Below, in pieces: positions 52,327 through 63,318 of a DNA stretch of 64,000 nt (positions are counted from its first letter, which is position 1; every line of letters starts with the position of its first letter). A program made the position numbers and the translations under genes. The notes under the pieces are model-generated. The model did not search any database. It was not told the origin of the DNA and was given only the letters and a program-made list of their open reading frames with translations. The stretch lies in the NCBI GenBank assembly GCA_963674575.2, contig CAXXQT010000005.1:248001-312000 (forward strand), written 5' to 3'. Origin of the DNA: JAAYAY01 sp963674575. Lineage in GTDB: Bacteria > Planctomycetota > Planctomycetia > Pirellulales > Thermoguttaceae.

Positions 52327-53160
52327 TCAGCTCCCGTTCTGTGTTCGAAGTTCCATGAGGCGTTCCCGTGCTTCGCCGCGAACGAATTGCGAAACGCGAG
52401 GATCCGGAGCCTGCTCGATCTCGCTCGGCGGGCCGTCGTAGAGCATCTGCGGTTCGTCGTCGCGGAGCCGCGCCAGGGGGTAGAGCATGACGACCCGGTC
52501 GGCCACTTTCTGGGCCGTTCGCATGTCGTGGGTGACCACGATGCCGGCCACCGGGTGGTGGCGGCGCGTGTTGAGGATCAACTCGTTGATCACGTCGCTC
52601 ATGATCGGGTCGAGCCCCGTCGTGGGTTCATCGTAGAGCACTACCTCGGGTTCCATGGCAAGGGCTCGGGCCAGGCCGACCCGCTTTCGCATGCCACCCG
52701 ATAGCTCTGCCGGTTTCTTCTGGACCACGCTTGCCGGTAGTCCCACTTCAGCCAGTCGCATGACAACGATTTCGCGAATCTCGTCTTCCGTGTAATCCGT
52801 GTGGCGTCGCAAGGGGAACGCCACGTTCTGGCCGATGGTCAGGCTGTCAAACAGGGCCGCCTGTTGGAAGACGAAGCCGAAACGAGTGCGGGTGGTTGCC
52901 AAATCGTCCTGTTTTAGGCTGGCAAGGTCGCGGCCATCGAAATAGACCGTTCCGCTCGTTGGGCGGACCAGGCCGATGATCGTCTTCAGGAGCACTGTCT
53001 TGCCGCAACCGCTTTCGCCGATGACCGCGAGGGTTTGCCCGCGGGGAACGTCCAGATTGATGCCGCGCAGCACCCGCTGTTGTCCGAAGCGGACGTGAAG
53101 ATCGTCCAGTCGGATCAGTGGTTTCGAGGAATCGTTTGGTGGTGCGGAATAGAGCGACAT
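52327..53160 (-). CDS. mlaF: ABC transporter ATP-binding protein (MlaF type)
   Basis: 277 residues from the ATG at 53160 (a TTG six codons upstream is less likely). Walker A is GESGCGKTVLL, the signature motif LSGGMRKRVGLARAL, Walker B VVLYDEPTTGLDP and the H-loop VTHDMRT. The Q-loop reads VFQQAALFDS. The signature LSGGMRKR is typical of MlaF. It would supply energy for lipid transport with MlaE and MlaD. It starts about 30 bases after the mlaE stop and overlaps neither neighbour, so all three genes are in one operon. Confidence 0.93.
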   Translation of the reverse strand: MSLYSAPPNDSSKPLIRLDDLHVRFGQQRVLRGINLDVPRGQTLAVIGESGCGKTVLLKTIIGLVRPTSGTVYFDGRDLASLKQDDLATTRTRFGFVFQQAALFDSLTIGQNVAFPLRRHTDYTEDEIREIVVMRLAEVGLPASVVQKKPAELSGGMRKRVGLARALAMEPEVVLYDEPTTGLDPIMSDVINELILNTRRHHPVAGIVVTHDMRTAQKVADRVVMLYPLARLRDDEPQMLYDGPPSEIEQAPDPRVSQFVRGEARERLMELRTQNGS

Positions 53161-53191
53161 GACGAAGGGTTTTGCCAAACCAAGGCCGATT

Positions 53192-54079
53192 TCAGACCAA
53201 CGAGGCCCCGCCGGGCCAAATCAGGACGTAGACCTGCTCCAGGAGGATCGCCAGGAGGAGGTCCAGAAACAGGATCGCGACAAAGGAGAGCACGAAGGCG
53301 CTGGTGGCGGCCTTCCCAACCCCCTCGGCGCCCGGATCGCATGTGAAGCCGCGGTGGCATCCGATCAGGGCGATGGCGGCGCCGAAAAAGAGACTTTTGA
53401 AGAGCCCGCTAAACAGATCGAAGAGCCCGACGAACTGACGCGAGTTCTCCCAGTAGTGGTGCGAGTCGATGTCGAGCAACCCGATGCTGTAAAAGGCTCC
53501 GCCTACGACTCCCATGAAGTCGGCAGTGGTCGTTAGGGCCGGAATCAGGACCAGGCAGGCGAGGAATCGCGGCACGACCAGGTAGTGGATGGGGTTGGCG
53601 CCCATGGCTGAGAGGGCGTCGATCTGCTCGGTCACGCGCATGGTGCCCAGTTCGGCTGCCATGGCGCTGCCCACGCGCCCGGCGAGCATGGTGGCGGCCA
53701 GGACGGGCCCAAGTTCGCGAACGAGCGACATATTGATGACGGCCCCCATGCGAGTCTCCATGCCCAGCATGCGAAACTGGGCGTAGCTCTGCACGGCCAG
53801 CACCATGCCGATGAAGACTCCCGTCAGGGCCACGACGGGCAGGCTGAGCACTCCGATCTGGTAGCAGCTTGGAAGCAGCGTGCCGCGGTAGGGGCGGCGC
53901 ATCACCAACCACCATAGGGTGGCCATGGTGAAGTTCGCCATGTCGCCCAGGGCGAGGATCATCGTGTTGACGATCTCGCCCAGGTCGGCAATCCAGTTGG
54001 CGACCCAGTTCATCAGCCGGGCGGAAAGCCCGTTGCCTTCAACCGGTTTCCAGGGGGTGGGAGCGGCGTCCGTTGCCAT
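53192..54079 (-). CDS. mlaE: ABC transporter permease (MlaE type)
   Basis: 295 residues from the ATG at 54079, first codon of MATDAAPTPWKP. Five or six membrane helices lie between about 30 and 290. The MlaE signature is MVLAVQSYAQFRMLGMETRM and the following ELGPVLAATMLAGRVGSAMAAELGTM, which includes the EQIDALSAMG coupling loop. It would move phospholipids across the inner membrane with mlaF and mlaD. It is the first gene of the operon; an ATG upstream (54166) is open but unsupported. Confidence 0.93.
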   Translation of the reverse strand: MATDAAPTPWKPVEGNGLSARLMNWVANWIADLGEIVNTMILALGDMANFTMATLWWLVMRRPYRGTLLPSCYQIGVLSLPVVALTGVFIGMVLAVQSYAQFRMLGMETRMGAVINMSLVRELGPVLAATMLAGRVGSAMAAELGTMRVTEQIDALSAMGANPIHYLVVPRFLACLVLIPALTTTADFMGVVGGAFYSIGLLDIDSHHYWENSRQFVGLFDLFSGLFKSLFFGAAIALIGCHRGFTCDPGAEGVGKAATSAFVLSFVAILFLDLLLAILLEQVYVLIWPGGASLV

Positions 54080-54441
54080 CGGGGGGCCTGGGGGGGCGAT
54101 TAGGTGTCGTGTAACGTCTTGTGATAGCGATGCTTGCGCACGCGCGGCGTGATTGCGCACTTGCACGCACTACGTTAATTCGTCCGGGAAAGGTTGCCGC
54201 TTGAGAAAAGTTTGCGGGTAAAGCAAGTTGGGTGAGCTGGGCAGCAAGGGCATCTCCCGCGTCCAGCATTGCGGCGACTTCCGCCTGCGGCCGACATTTC
54301 AAACAGAGCCTGGGGCAGGGAGACGTTCTTGAACTTTGCGCTTTTTTCGCGTTTTGACCCTTTTGGCTCATAGGTGGGGTGTTTTGGGGCGGAAGCGAGT
54401 TGGAGCCGTTCTTTCACTGGAGCGGTGAGGACAGGAGATAG

Positions 54442-54919
54442 CAGGTTGTGAAAGAGCGGAAAGGGGATGCCGTTGGCGGTGTCCCATCTTGCCTGATTGC
54501 TTAGAGTATTTCTACCCCTTTATTGGCCACCCCCTGATCGAGTACGTAGGGTGGGCACGGCGGTGGGCACGGCCCACCGATTTGCAAGTTAACGTGGTGG
54601 GCCGTGCCTGCCCTACTTGCTTGGCGGTCGTCTCGGAGGGGCTTGAAACGGGGTTGAATTTCGCAACGTACAAGGTGGGGGGTTGCAAAAGCAGTTGGGG
54701 AGAGAGCGGCGGCGTAAGCGTTTGGCAGGGAGTTGTTTGCGCCAATGGCTTGGGTAGTGAGCGGCCTCCTTCTCGTCTGGGGGGCGCGTTGCAAAATCCT
54801 GTTGGATGAGGGAGGGCTGGGGCTATGCCCTTGAACGGCGAGGCAGATTTTCTGGGGTGGATGATCGCGGGAGACCTCTTGTGGCAGAGCCACCCAGGTT
54901 GCAAGAACCTGGGCTACCG
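54442..54919 (+). repeat. Dispersed repeat A, copy 2 (about 480 bp)
   Basis: Aligns with 12906-13299 over its length (CAGGTTGTGAAAGAGCGGAA, AGCGGCGGCGTAAGCGTTTG, TGGATGATCGCGGGAG). The extra length comes from a nested insertion at about 54541-54620. The right end has the same hairpin (CCCAGGTT, GCAAG, AACCTGGG). The region 54080-55077 otherwise has no gene. Confidence 0.75.
54541..54620. repeat. Palindromic element nested inside repeat A
   Basis: About 80 bases, present in repeat A copy 2 but absent from copy 1, with inverted ends (TAGGGTGGGCACGG and, reversed, TAGGGCAGGCACGGCCCACC) around GTTAACTTGCAAATCGG. A related block sits at 12797-12833. It looks like an insertion of a second small element into the first. 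Confidence 0.65.
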
Positions 54920-55006
54920 GCAAATGAGTCGGATCGGAAGCCCGTCCGATGTCCGGGCTTACTCCAGAGAGCCCGCCTCCCGTTTTTTGGGTTAATAACC
55001 CGTATT

Positions 55007-55059
55007 ATGTCCCCGGATTCATGTCCCCGGATTCCACCGGATTCCATGTCCCCGGATTC
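55007..55059 (+). repeat. Three copies of a 14-mer
   Basis: ATGTCCCCGGATTC occurs at 55007-55020, 55021-55034 and 55046-55059, the last two separated by CACCGGATTCC. It ends 18 bases before the stop of the next minus-strand gene. Confidence 0.7.
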
Positions 55060-55077
55060 CTTCAGCAGGTAGTGTGG

Positions 55078-56310
55078 TCACTCCGACCGGCCATCGCCGC
55101 CCGCGCGTTCATTCTTCTGCGACTTCATTTCCTCCTCCAATGCCTCGCGGAGTCTGGCGGCGCGGTTGGCGATCAAATCGGCGTATTCCAGATCCTCTTT
55201 GGCCTCCTTGTCATGGCCGCGTTTGCGTTGGATCTCGGCACTGAGGCGGAGGATGCGTTCCATGGTGAGGCCCTTGTTGAGATTGCGGTGGCCGTAGTCG
55301 ATCGTGCCTGCCCTAGCCAGGAGGATCTTGTTATAGGCGCCATCCCAGTCGCCTTTCTCCATCAACTGCCGTGCCTCGTGACGATCGCACCAGGACTTAC
55401 ACCAGCCCGCCAGAATGTCGTTCGGCTTGTCAGGAAGTAGCCCGCACACTTGTGCGTACAACCGGTCGGCCTCGTCGCGGTTGTTGTTTCGAAAGTAAAT
55501 CTCCGCCAGCAGCGTGAGGGCACGCTCCTTCCCGAACCTAAATCGGTTGTCACTTGCATAAGGTTCGAAGGAGATGCCATATGACTTAACGTTTTGAATC
55601 TGCCACCCTGTTTCCTCGCCAAGTTCCATGAGTACGTTCGCACGCATGAGTTGTGCGAACAGACACTCAAGCTCATAACGGTCTTTGCTTGGCGCCCATG
55701 TTTTCAGAAATTGTCCTGCGTTCTGCGAGGCAGATCGCCAGCGTCGTCCCATTGTATCGACTTGAAGCAGAAAAAAGTCGGCAACAATGACCCCCCTGTC
55801 TCCCGACGCACCCATCTTGGCGAATATCTCCCTCGTCTCGCGCACTTCTGAGAGACTCTCGATTACTCGACTGACATTCGGGAATACAGATGAGGAGTTC
55901 GTATTCAGCTCTTCCGTGGCCCGGTTGAGCCGTTGGGTAGTGGCTCCGAAAAGGCGACGCTGCTCGTCCGGCATTGCTGCAATCACCCGGACTTCCATCA
56001 GATTGTGTCGGAAGAACTTCGTGTCTGGGTGGTTGTCACCGCGTACAGAGGCACTTAGTTGATACATGTTCGTTGAAAGGTCAACCATCCTGTTAGCATC
56101 GCCGGCTTCTATCGCCCGCTGCAACTGGTTGTGCCACTGCAAGAGACCACGTTCGGAAAGGGCATCGTCCCCGAGTGCTGCCGCGCAAGTGAACAGCCAC
56201 AAGACGACGGCTAGACGTACCGATTGTAGCCACCAGAAAACCGCGTTTCGGCCCGTCTGCCGGCACGGCTCGATTGTCCCATTGATTAGCGGGGCAACAC
56301 GCGACTGCAT
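55078..56310 (-). CDS. TPR-like protein, unknown function
   Basis: 410 residues from the ATG at 56310. An N-terminal hydrophobic segment (about 26-46, WWLQSVRLAVVLWLFTCAAA) is a signal or anchor. The remainder is all-helical with TPR-like spacing: WHNQLQRAIEAGDANRMVDL, ALTLLAEIYFRNNNRDEADR and EARQLMEKGDWDGAYNKILL. Two Cys pairs (CKSWCDRHEA) are near 315. No catalytic motif is visible. The C-terminus is Lys/Glu-rich. RAYT-linked repeat D copy 2 lies upstream. I do not recognise a named family. Confidence 0.75.
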   Translation of the reverse strand: MQSRVAPLINGTIEPCRQTGRNAVFWWLQSVRLAVVLWLFTCAAALGDDALSERGLLQWHNQLQRAIEAGDANRMVDLSTNMYQLSASVRGDNHPDTKFFRHNLMEVRVIAAMPDEQRRLFGATTQRLNRATEELNTNSSSVFPNVSRVIESLSEVRETREIFAKMGASGDRGVIVADFFLLQVDTMGRRWRSASQNAGQFLKTWAPSKDRYELECLFAQLMRANVLMELGEETGWQIQNVKSYGISFEPYASDNRFRFGKERALTLLAEIYFRNNNRDEADRLYAQVCGLLPDKPNDILAGWCKSWCDRHEARQLMEKGDWDGAYNKILLARAGTIDYGHRNLNKGLTMERILRLSAEIQRKRGHDKEAKEDLEYADLIANRAARLREALEEEMKSQKNERAGGDGRSE

Positions 56311-56363
56311 GAGCTATCTCCCGTCTTTGTGATTCACTTCTTCGCCAATTCTTGCATTCGGGG

Positions 56364-56480
56364 GCGGGTGGCACTGGCCACACCACCAGTCGGCGCCGCT
56401 TTTCCTGCCAAAACGCCTTCTAATCGCTTGCACCCAAACCGGTCCACTTCACCTGGGGCTGCCGCCACTGGCGTCTCGCT
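56364..56480 (+). repeat. RAYT-linked repeat D, copy 2
   Basis: GGGTGGCACTGG, GCCAAAACGCCTTCTAA, TTGCACCCAAACC, TCCACTTCACC and CCACTGGCGTCTCGC in order, as in 14258-14374. It lies 40 bases from the 3' end of the RAYT gene and about 54 bases from the start of the TPR gene at 56310. Confidence 0.75.
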
Positions 56481-56519
56481 AGTGCCTTTTTATTACCGGG
56501 GTATTATTCTAACGGTCGT

Positions 56520-57119
56520 TCACCGCACAAACAAGCCGGATGGCACTCCGTGAATCTCGGGCAGAACCGGGTCGTCTACTCTCCCGCCGGACAGATGCCA
56601 ACGGGCACTGGACCACCGCCAATCGGAGGCTGTCTTGGAGAGCTTTCGCCGGACGGGGTTCATGTGGATATAGTCGATGGACGCACAAACGGCCGCCTCC
56701 GTTTGGAGGTTGCGATCATAACCCGGCCCTTCCTGCCAGAAACGAAACGCCGTTTTACCGGGCCGCTCGCAAATCGTCAGTCGCTCCAAGAGTCTGCTCC
56801 GGGTTGCAATGAGTTTTTCCTTGATCCGCACCGAACACGATCGCTTGATGGAACCGAGCAAACGCGAAACTCGTTTCGGGTCCGACGATCCGTCCGTCGG
56901 ATGGACCAGCAGATGAACGTGTTCGGGCATGAATACGAACGCGGCAAGGCGGCACTGTTCTGCGACGATGGCGACATCGATGGCGTCAGCCAGGAAGCCT
57001 CGCCAGGCATCATTCGTGAGCAACTTCCATCGATGGCAGCACGAGAAGGTCAGTTCGTGGAAATCGCCCGGTTCGTCGTAGTGCTTGACCCGTTTTCGAT
57101 GAGGCTGCTTCTCGGGCAT
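56520..57119 (-). CDS. REP-associated tyrosine transposase (RAYT), IS200-like Y1 HUH family
   Basis: 199 residues from the ATG at 57119. The HUH motif is MPEHVHLLVHP (His67, His69) and the catalytic Tyr is Y150 in DYIHMNPVRRKL. HELTFSCCHRWKLL and FWQEGPGYDRN are the other family blocks. RAYTs are single-domain transposases that act on REP/BIME hairpins and are not flanked by IS ends. Here the gene is bracketed by inverted copies of repeat D (56364-56480 and 57172-57270), and the sequence at its start (57119-57144) recurs at 13320-13345. It probably mobilises, or once mobilised, these repeats. Confidence 0.93.
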   Translation of the reverse strand: MPEKQPHRKRVKHYDEPGDFHELTFSCCHRWKLLTNDAWRGFLADAIDVAIVAEQCRLAAFVFMPEHVHLLVHPTDGSSDPKRVSRLLGSIKRSCSVRIKEKLIATRSRLLERLTICERPGKTAFRFWQEGPGYDRNLQTEAAVCASIDYIHMNPVRRKLSKTASDWRWSSARWHLSGGRVDDPVLPEIHGVPSGLFVR

Positions 57120-57270
57120 CGAAGACGCTCCTGGCTGCTACACACTTATACCGGCACCCCCAAAAGAGCACTGGCGAGACGCGCGAGACGCCAGTGGCAC
57201 CATTGTCTTTGAAGTGGCACGTTTTGGGGGCAAGCGGATGGGACGCTTGCCGACGCTTTGGCAGGTAGTG
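57119..57270 (-). repeat. RAYT-linked repeat D, inverted copy 3, and adjoining shared sequence
   Basis: 57119-57144 (TCGAAGACGCTCCTGGCTGC) matches 13320-13345. From 57172 the reverse complement reads CACTACCTGCCAAAGCG, GCTTGCCCCCAAAACG, GCCACTTCA and GTGCCACTGGCGTCTCGC, the blocks of repeat D. The copy is inverted relative to the one on the other side of the RAYT gene. Confidence 0.7.
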
Positions 57271-57371
57271 TATTCAATTCGGTCGGCCAGTGCCATCCGC
57301 CGTCCCGTTGAGGCAACTGCCGATTTTCAGGTCCCGGTGGGTTTTCAATTGCATTTGCACGACGACGGGTC

Positions 57372-57592
57372 GCCACGTAGTGGCGTAATTTGAATAGCCA
57401 GGGGTGGCAACCCCTGGACTTGCCGGCAGACTACGGATGTGCCACGTAGTGGCACGACACGGGGCATTTGTGTGGTCACCAGCCCCTCGGTCGGTTGTGA
57501 TGCCGCTACGCGGCATGGGGCGTGTGGGGACGATTCCAGGGGTTCCGCTGCGCTCCACCCCCTGGCTAATCACGTTTTGCCGCTACGCGGCA
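57372..57592. repeat. Cluster of short perfect palindromes
   Basis: GCCACGTAGTGGC at 57372-57384 and 57441-57453, TGCCGCTACGCGGCA at 57501-57515 and 57578-57592, CCAGGGGTGGCAACCCCTGG at 57398-57417 and a looser CCAGGGGTT to CCCCCTGG stem at 57536-57565. Six hairpins in 220 bases of the non-coding gap between the RAYT gene and clpC. Confidence 0.85.
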
Positions 57593-57692
57593 GGGGCGAT
57601 AGAACCGGTTCGTCGGCGAGTTGAGCGGCTCGCAGAATCGATTACGATTATGAGTACGATTAAGATTAAGAACCAAACGCCGTGAACGGTTC

Positions 57693-57737
57693 CAAAGAAA
57701 AACGACGCCCGCGGAAGGCATGTCCGCGGGCGTCGTT
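57693..57737 (-). terminator. Rho-independent terminator of clpC
   Basis: AACGACGCCCGCGGA (57701-57715) and TCCGCGGGCGTCGTT (57723-57737) form a perfect 15-bp stem with a 7-base loop. On the minus strand the stem is followed by TTTCTTT, and it begins 29 bases after the clpC stop. Confidence 0.9.
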
Positions 57738-57766
57738 TGTTATCGTTCCGTTGAGCCGAAGGAGTC

Positions 57767-60316
<2,550 letters not shown>

Positions 60317-60648
60317 CTGAGCTTCTCTCTGCTACGTCTTACTCCGAGGCATGGTCAGGATCGGCAAGAAGCCCCCTCCGCTGAGGGAAACGCTGATCGC
60401 AAGCCACCGGTGTGGGGTTCGTCGTCTGGTTGTGGCTTGGGCCACCACTGCCGCGTGTGGGGAGTTCCAAGCTAATGAATCATATATCGCAAATAGGGCG
60501 CGTTTCGTGAAGGCCCTCAAGTTTCTTTTGTAGATTCGCAAAAAGGCTTAGGAATGGCTCAGAATTAGCTTCCGCAATTCCATTGTAGCCCTCACTCTCT
60601 GTTGTGACATTCCCGCGAAACACGGCAAAGTCATTTCTGAGGCGTCCC
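60317..60648. other. Intergenic region upstream of clpC, no gene seen
   Basis: About 330 bases between clpC and the TPR membrane protein gene, both on the minus strand. No repeat, structured element or recognisable gene is visible; the clpC promoter should be here. Confidence 0.5.
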
Positions 60649-61209
60649 TTAGGCTGCCTGCTCAATCTCGATCTCATCCTGGGGGGGCTGGGCCGCCTCG
60701 TGGATCCGTTTTCGCTCCTGATGGATTTCGAGGAACCACTTGCGTGCGCCGTCCAAAAGTTCCAACCGATCCAATTGTTGCGATGCCTCCTCCAGGCGGC
60801 CCGTGTGGCGGCACAGGGTGGCATACATCAATCCTGCGTCTACGTCGCGGGGATTCCTGGCGAGAAGATCGACAAGGATCCGTTCGGCGCCAAACCAGTC
60901 CGCCCGCAGGTACAATTCCGTCGCGTCGCCAAACGTGGCTTCGACGGCAGCCTGTTCCTCGGGGCTCATCGTCCGCAATGTCCTCAGAGAAGCGACCGTC
61001 GCGCCTCCCCAATACAGTGCCGTTGCCAACCACAATCCATTACGAATATGGACACTGAACAGTTCCGGCCACCATAGGGTGGCCAAAATGAGGAGGTTGA
61101 TCAATGCGGCAAAACCCATGGCCCAAACCAGGCCAAGCCAACTCCCTGTGGAGAGGATTGTCGGCAATCCAGGCCACAGATAAGTCACGTGAGGCATCCT
61201 GCCTGTCAT
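60649..61209 (-). CDS. TPR-like membrane protein, unknown function
   Basis: 186 residues from the ATG at 61209, with AAGGAACG upstream; the frame is open to 61260, but that part lacks a ribosome-binding site. Two membrane helices (about 20-50, LVWAMGFAALINLLILATLW, and about 58-78, GLWLATALYWGGATVA) precede a cytoplasmic helical part with TPR-like spacing (LYLRADWFGAERILVDLLAR, LMYATLCRHTGRLEEASQQL). The C-terminus is Gln/Glu-rich. Lies about 330 bases upstream of clpC on the same strand, so they could be co-transcribed. No family recognised. Confidence 0.7.
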   Translation of the reverse strand: MTGRMPHVTYLWPGLPTILSTGSWLGLVWAMGFAALINLLILATLWWPELFSVHIRNGLWLATALYWGGATVASLRTLRTMSPEEQAAVEATFGDATELYLRADWFGAERILVDLLARNPRDVDAGLMYATLCRHTGRLEEASQQLDRLELLDGARKWFLEIHQERKRIHEAAQPPQDEIEIEQAA

Positions 61210-61662
61210 GAGTCGTTCCTTCGGTACCCCAAAAGTTCTTAGAGCCGCTAACAAAACCACCGGTTGTGTGGCCCCTGGGGCCGTGGGAAACCAACCAGTT
61301 CTGTTAGGGCCTCTTAGCCTCTCAACCGAGGCCTCTTGCCGCGTTCAGGGTCGCCGCGGAGCGAAAACAGGCGATCCACACCCTTCCGCGGCCACCATCA
61401 ACCACGCAATTGTAGCCCTCGATACGGGTTGAATCAAGGCAAGTAACGTCGCCCGTTCGGTTTAGGTCAAGGCGATAAATCGGGGAGTTCACGACCAAGG
61501 CTGAAGGCAGGAGACTGTAGGCTGAAGGTTGTGATGCGAGATCAACTGCCAAGGGGTGCCGGTTCCGATATGCCCGGTTTTGCCGTCCTCCAGTCTTCGG
61601 CCTCCAGCCTTATCGAACCGTCGCACGTTGCGAATTGTAGGGATATTTGCGAAAGTATCGAG
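61210..61662. other. Divergent intergenic region, no TPP riboswitch seen
   Basis: About 450 bases between the divergent TPR membrane gene and the thiE fusion gene. A 20-30 base stretch AGGCTGAAGGCAGGAGACTG (about 61499-61518) is complementary to CAGTCTTCGGCCTCCAGCCT near 61590-61609. The TPP-riboswitch core (CTGAGA and the matching ACCTGA) was looked for and not found. Nothing else is assigned. Confidence 0.5.
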
Positions 61663-63318
61663 ATGAATATCCAGTGGACTGCTGCTTCTGAACGGGCCAT
61701 CGCTGAAGCGAGGAATTGGTGCCTGAGCAATTCCGACGCCAACGTGGAAGCTCCGGCCGTCCTGATCGGCTTGCTTTCCGAGCAGGAGTGTCGTGCTGCC
61801 ATTCTTCTTGGTCGCCATGACATTCAGCCGGCGACGGTTCAGGGCCGATGGCCTGCTCTCCAGCGAAGAAACACGCCTGGGGCTGCCGAAGACACCTCTC
61901 TGCCCTATGAGTATGAGCCCCATTCCCAGCCAATGGTTCCCCGGTTTTCGCCAGAAATACAGGCCGCGGTTGCCATTGCCAAGGATTTGCTTGCCGATCT
62001 TCCCCATCCGCTCTTAATTGCCACGGAACACCTGCTGCTTGGGTTGGTTGCGAGCCCGGAAGGGGTGGGGAGCTGGTTGCGGCAATGTGGACTTAACGCA
62101 TCTGCATTGCGGGATGAAATCCTGGAACAGTATGGCCTGACTCCGCTTCCCGCGGAAATCGAGGACGAAGAGCCATTAGTCGCGGGGGGGGAAGGCGAGG
62201 TCTCGCAAGGCACATCTGAAAGCGAAGACGTCCGCACATCGTGTCCAGCCCAGAATGTTGAGCCGGCCGCAGGACAGTTCCAGGACGCCAACGTATGCCG
62301 TTTGCTCGACGCCTCGGCCAATCGCGCCCGGGAGGCCCTTCGTGTCGTCGAGGACTTCGTTCGCTTCTTCCTCGACGATCGACACTTGACCGAACGGCTC
62401 AAAATCATGCGGCATGATCTCACTTCCGTGCTGCGCGGCCTGGCAATGTCGGATCGCTTGGCCATGCGGGATACGCAAGCAGATGTGGGGACTACGATAA
62501 CTACCCCGGCGGAACTGGTGCGTCGGGATCCTCGCGAAGTTCTGACGGCCAACTTCACCCGACTCCAGGAGTCGCTTCGTAGTCTGGAGGAGTTTGGTAA
62601 GGTAGGGGGCTTTGCCGCGGGGCAGGTTGAACAGCTTCGCTACGAGGCGTACACCCTTCACAAGGCCGTTCACGGAACGTTGGAGGCGCTGGAACGACTC
62701 GACGGGGCGAAACTGTACGTTCTCGTCGACGGTCGGTCGTCTGTGGACAGCTTTGAGAGACTTGTTTCCGAGCTGATCGATGCGGGAGTGGACGTCATCC
62801 AGTTGCGCGACAAGACACTTGGCGATCGCGAACTGCTGGATCGGGCTCGCCGGCTGCGAGAGTTGACGGTCGCAAGTGCAACGTTGTTTGTGATGAACGA
62901 TCGGCCGGACCTGGCGGTGTTGTCTGGAGCCGACGGTGTTCATGTGGGGCAGGACGAGTTGACCGTGCGCGATGTGCGGCGAATCGTCGGCCCGCAGATG
63001 CTCGTCGGTGTGTCGACGCACGGGATCGAGCAGGCACGCCAGGCCGTTCTCGACGGGGCGAGCTATCTTGGGGTGGGGCCCATTTTTCCCTCCGGCACCA
63101 AGGACTTTGCCGACTTCCCCGGTCTGGAGTACGCCCGAAGCGTGGCCGCCGAAATCCGCCTGCCGGCGTTCGCGATCGGCGGGATCGATGGACGGAACGT
63201 CGACAAGGTGTTGGCTACGGGGATCGGTCGTGTGGCCGTTAGCGGCGCCGTGGCCACTGCGGCGGATCCGGCTGCGGCGGCTCGCGGGTTGCTTGCTCGA
63301 TTAAAGGCAGCCCACTGA
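61663..63318 (+). CDS. thiE: Clp_N-ThiD2-ThiE fusion (thiamine phosphate synthase)
   Basis: 551 residues from the ATG at 61663. Residues about 5-160 contain two Clp_N repeats (EAPAVLIGLLSEQECRAAIL and LIATEHLLLGLVASPEGVG), matching those of ClpC. Residues about 211-340 are a ThiD2 domain (LLDASANRAREALRVVEDFV). Residues 349-551 are ThiE: QLRDK (380-384), NDR (412-414), GVHVGQDEL (425-433), GVSTH (449-453), GPIFPSGTK (472-480) and AIGGI. ThiE joins HMP-PP and thiazole phosphate to give thiamine phosphate. Fusion of ThiD2 with ThiE is known; an added Clp_N half is not one I recognise. An acidic linker (about 165-205) separates the two. It ends with TGATG, overlapping dinB by one base. Confidence 0.9.
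   Translation: MNIQWTAASERAIAEARNWCLSNSDANVEAPAVLIGLLSEQECRAAILLGRHDIQPATVQGRWPALQRRNTPGAAEDTSLPYEYEPHSQPMVPRFSPEIQAAVAIAKDLLADLPHPLLIATEHLLLGLVASPEGVGSWLRQCGLNASALRDEILEQYGLTPLPAEIEDEEPLVAGGEGEVSQGTSESEDVRTSCPAQNVEPAAGQFQDANVCRLLDASANRAREALRVVEDFVRFFLDDRHLTERLKIMRHDLTSVLRGLAMSDRLAMRDTQADVGTTITTPAELVRRDPREVLTANFTRLQESLRSLEEFGKVGGFAAGQVEQLRYEAYTLHKAVHGTLEALERLDGAKLYVLVDGRSSVDSFERLVSELIDAGVDVIQLRDKTLGDRELLDRARRLRELTVASATLFVMNDRPDLAVLSGADGVHVGQDELTVRDVRRIVGPQMLVGVSTHGIEQARQAVLDGASYLGVGPIFPSGTKDFADFPGLEYARSVAAEIRLPAFAIGGIDGRNVDKVLATGIGRVAVSGAVATAADPAAAARGLLARLKAAH

Noticed and set aside
61210..61662. TPP riboswitch upstream of thiE
   Set aside because: No CTGAGA/ACCTGA core was found in the leader.
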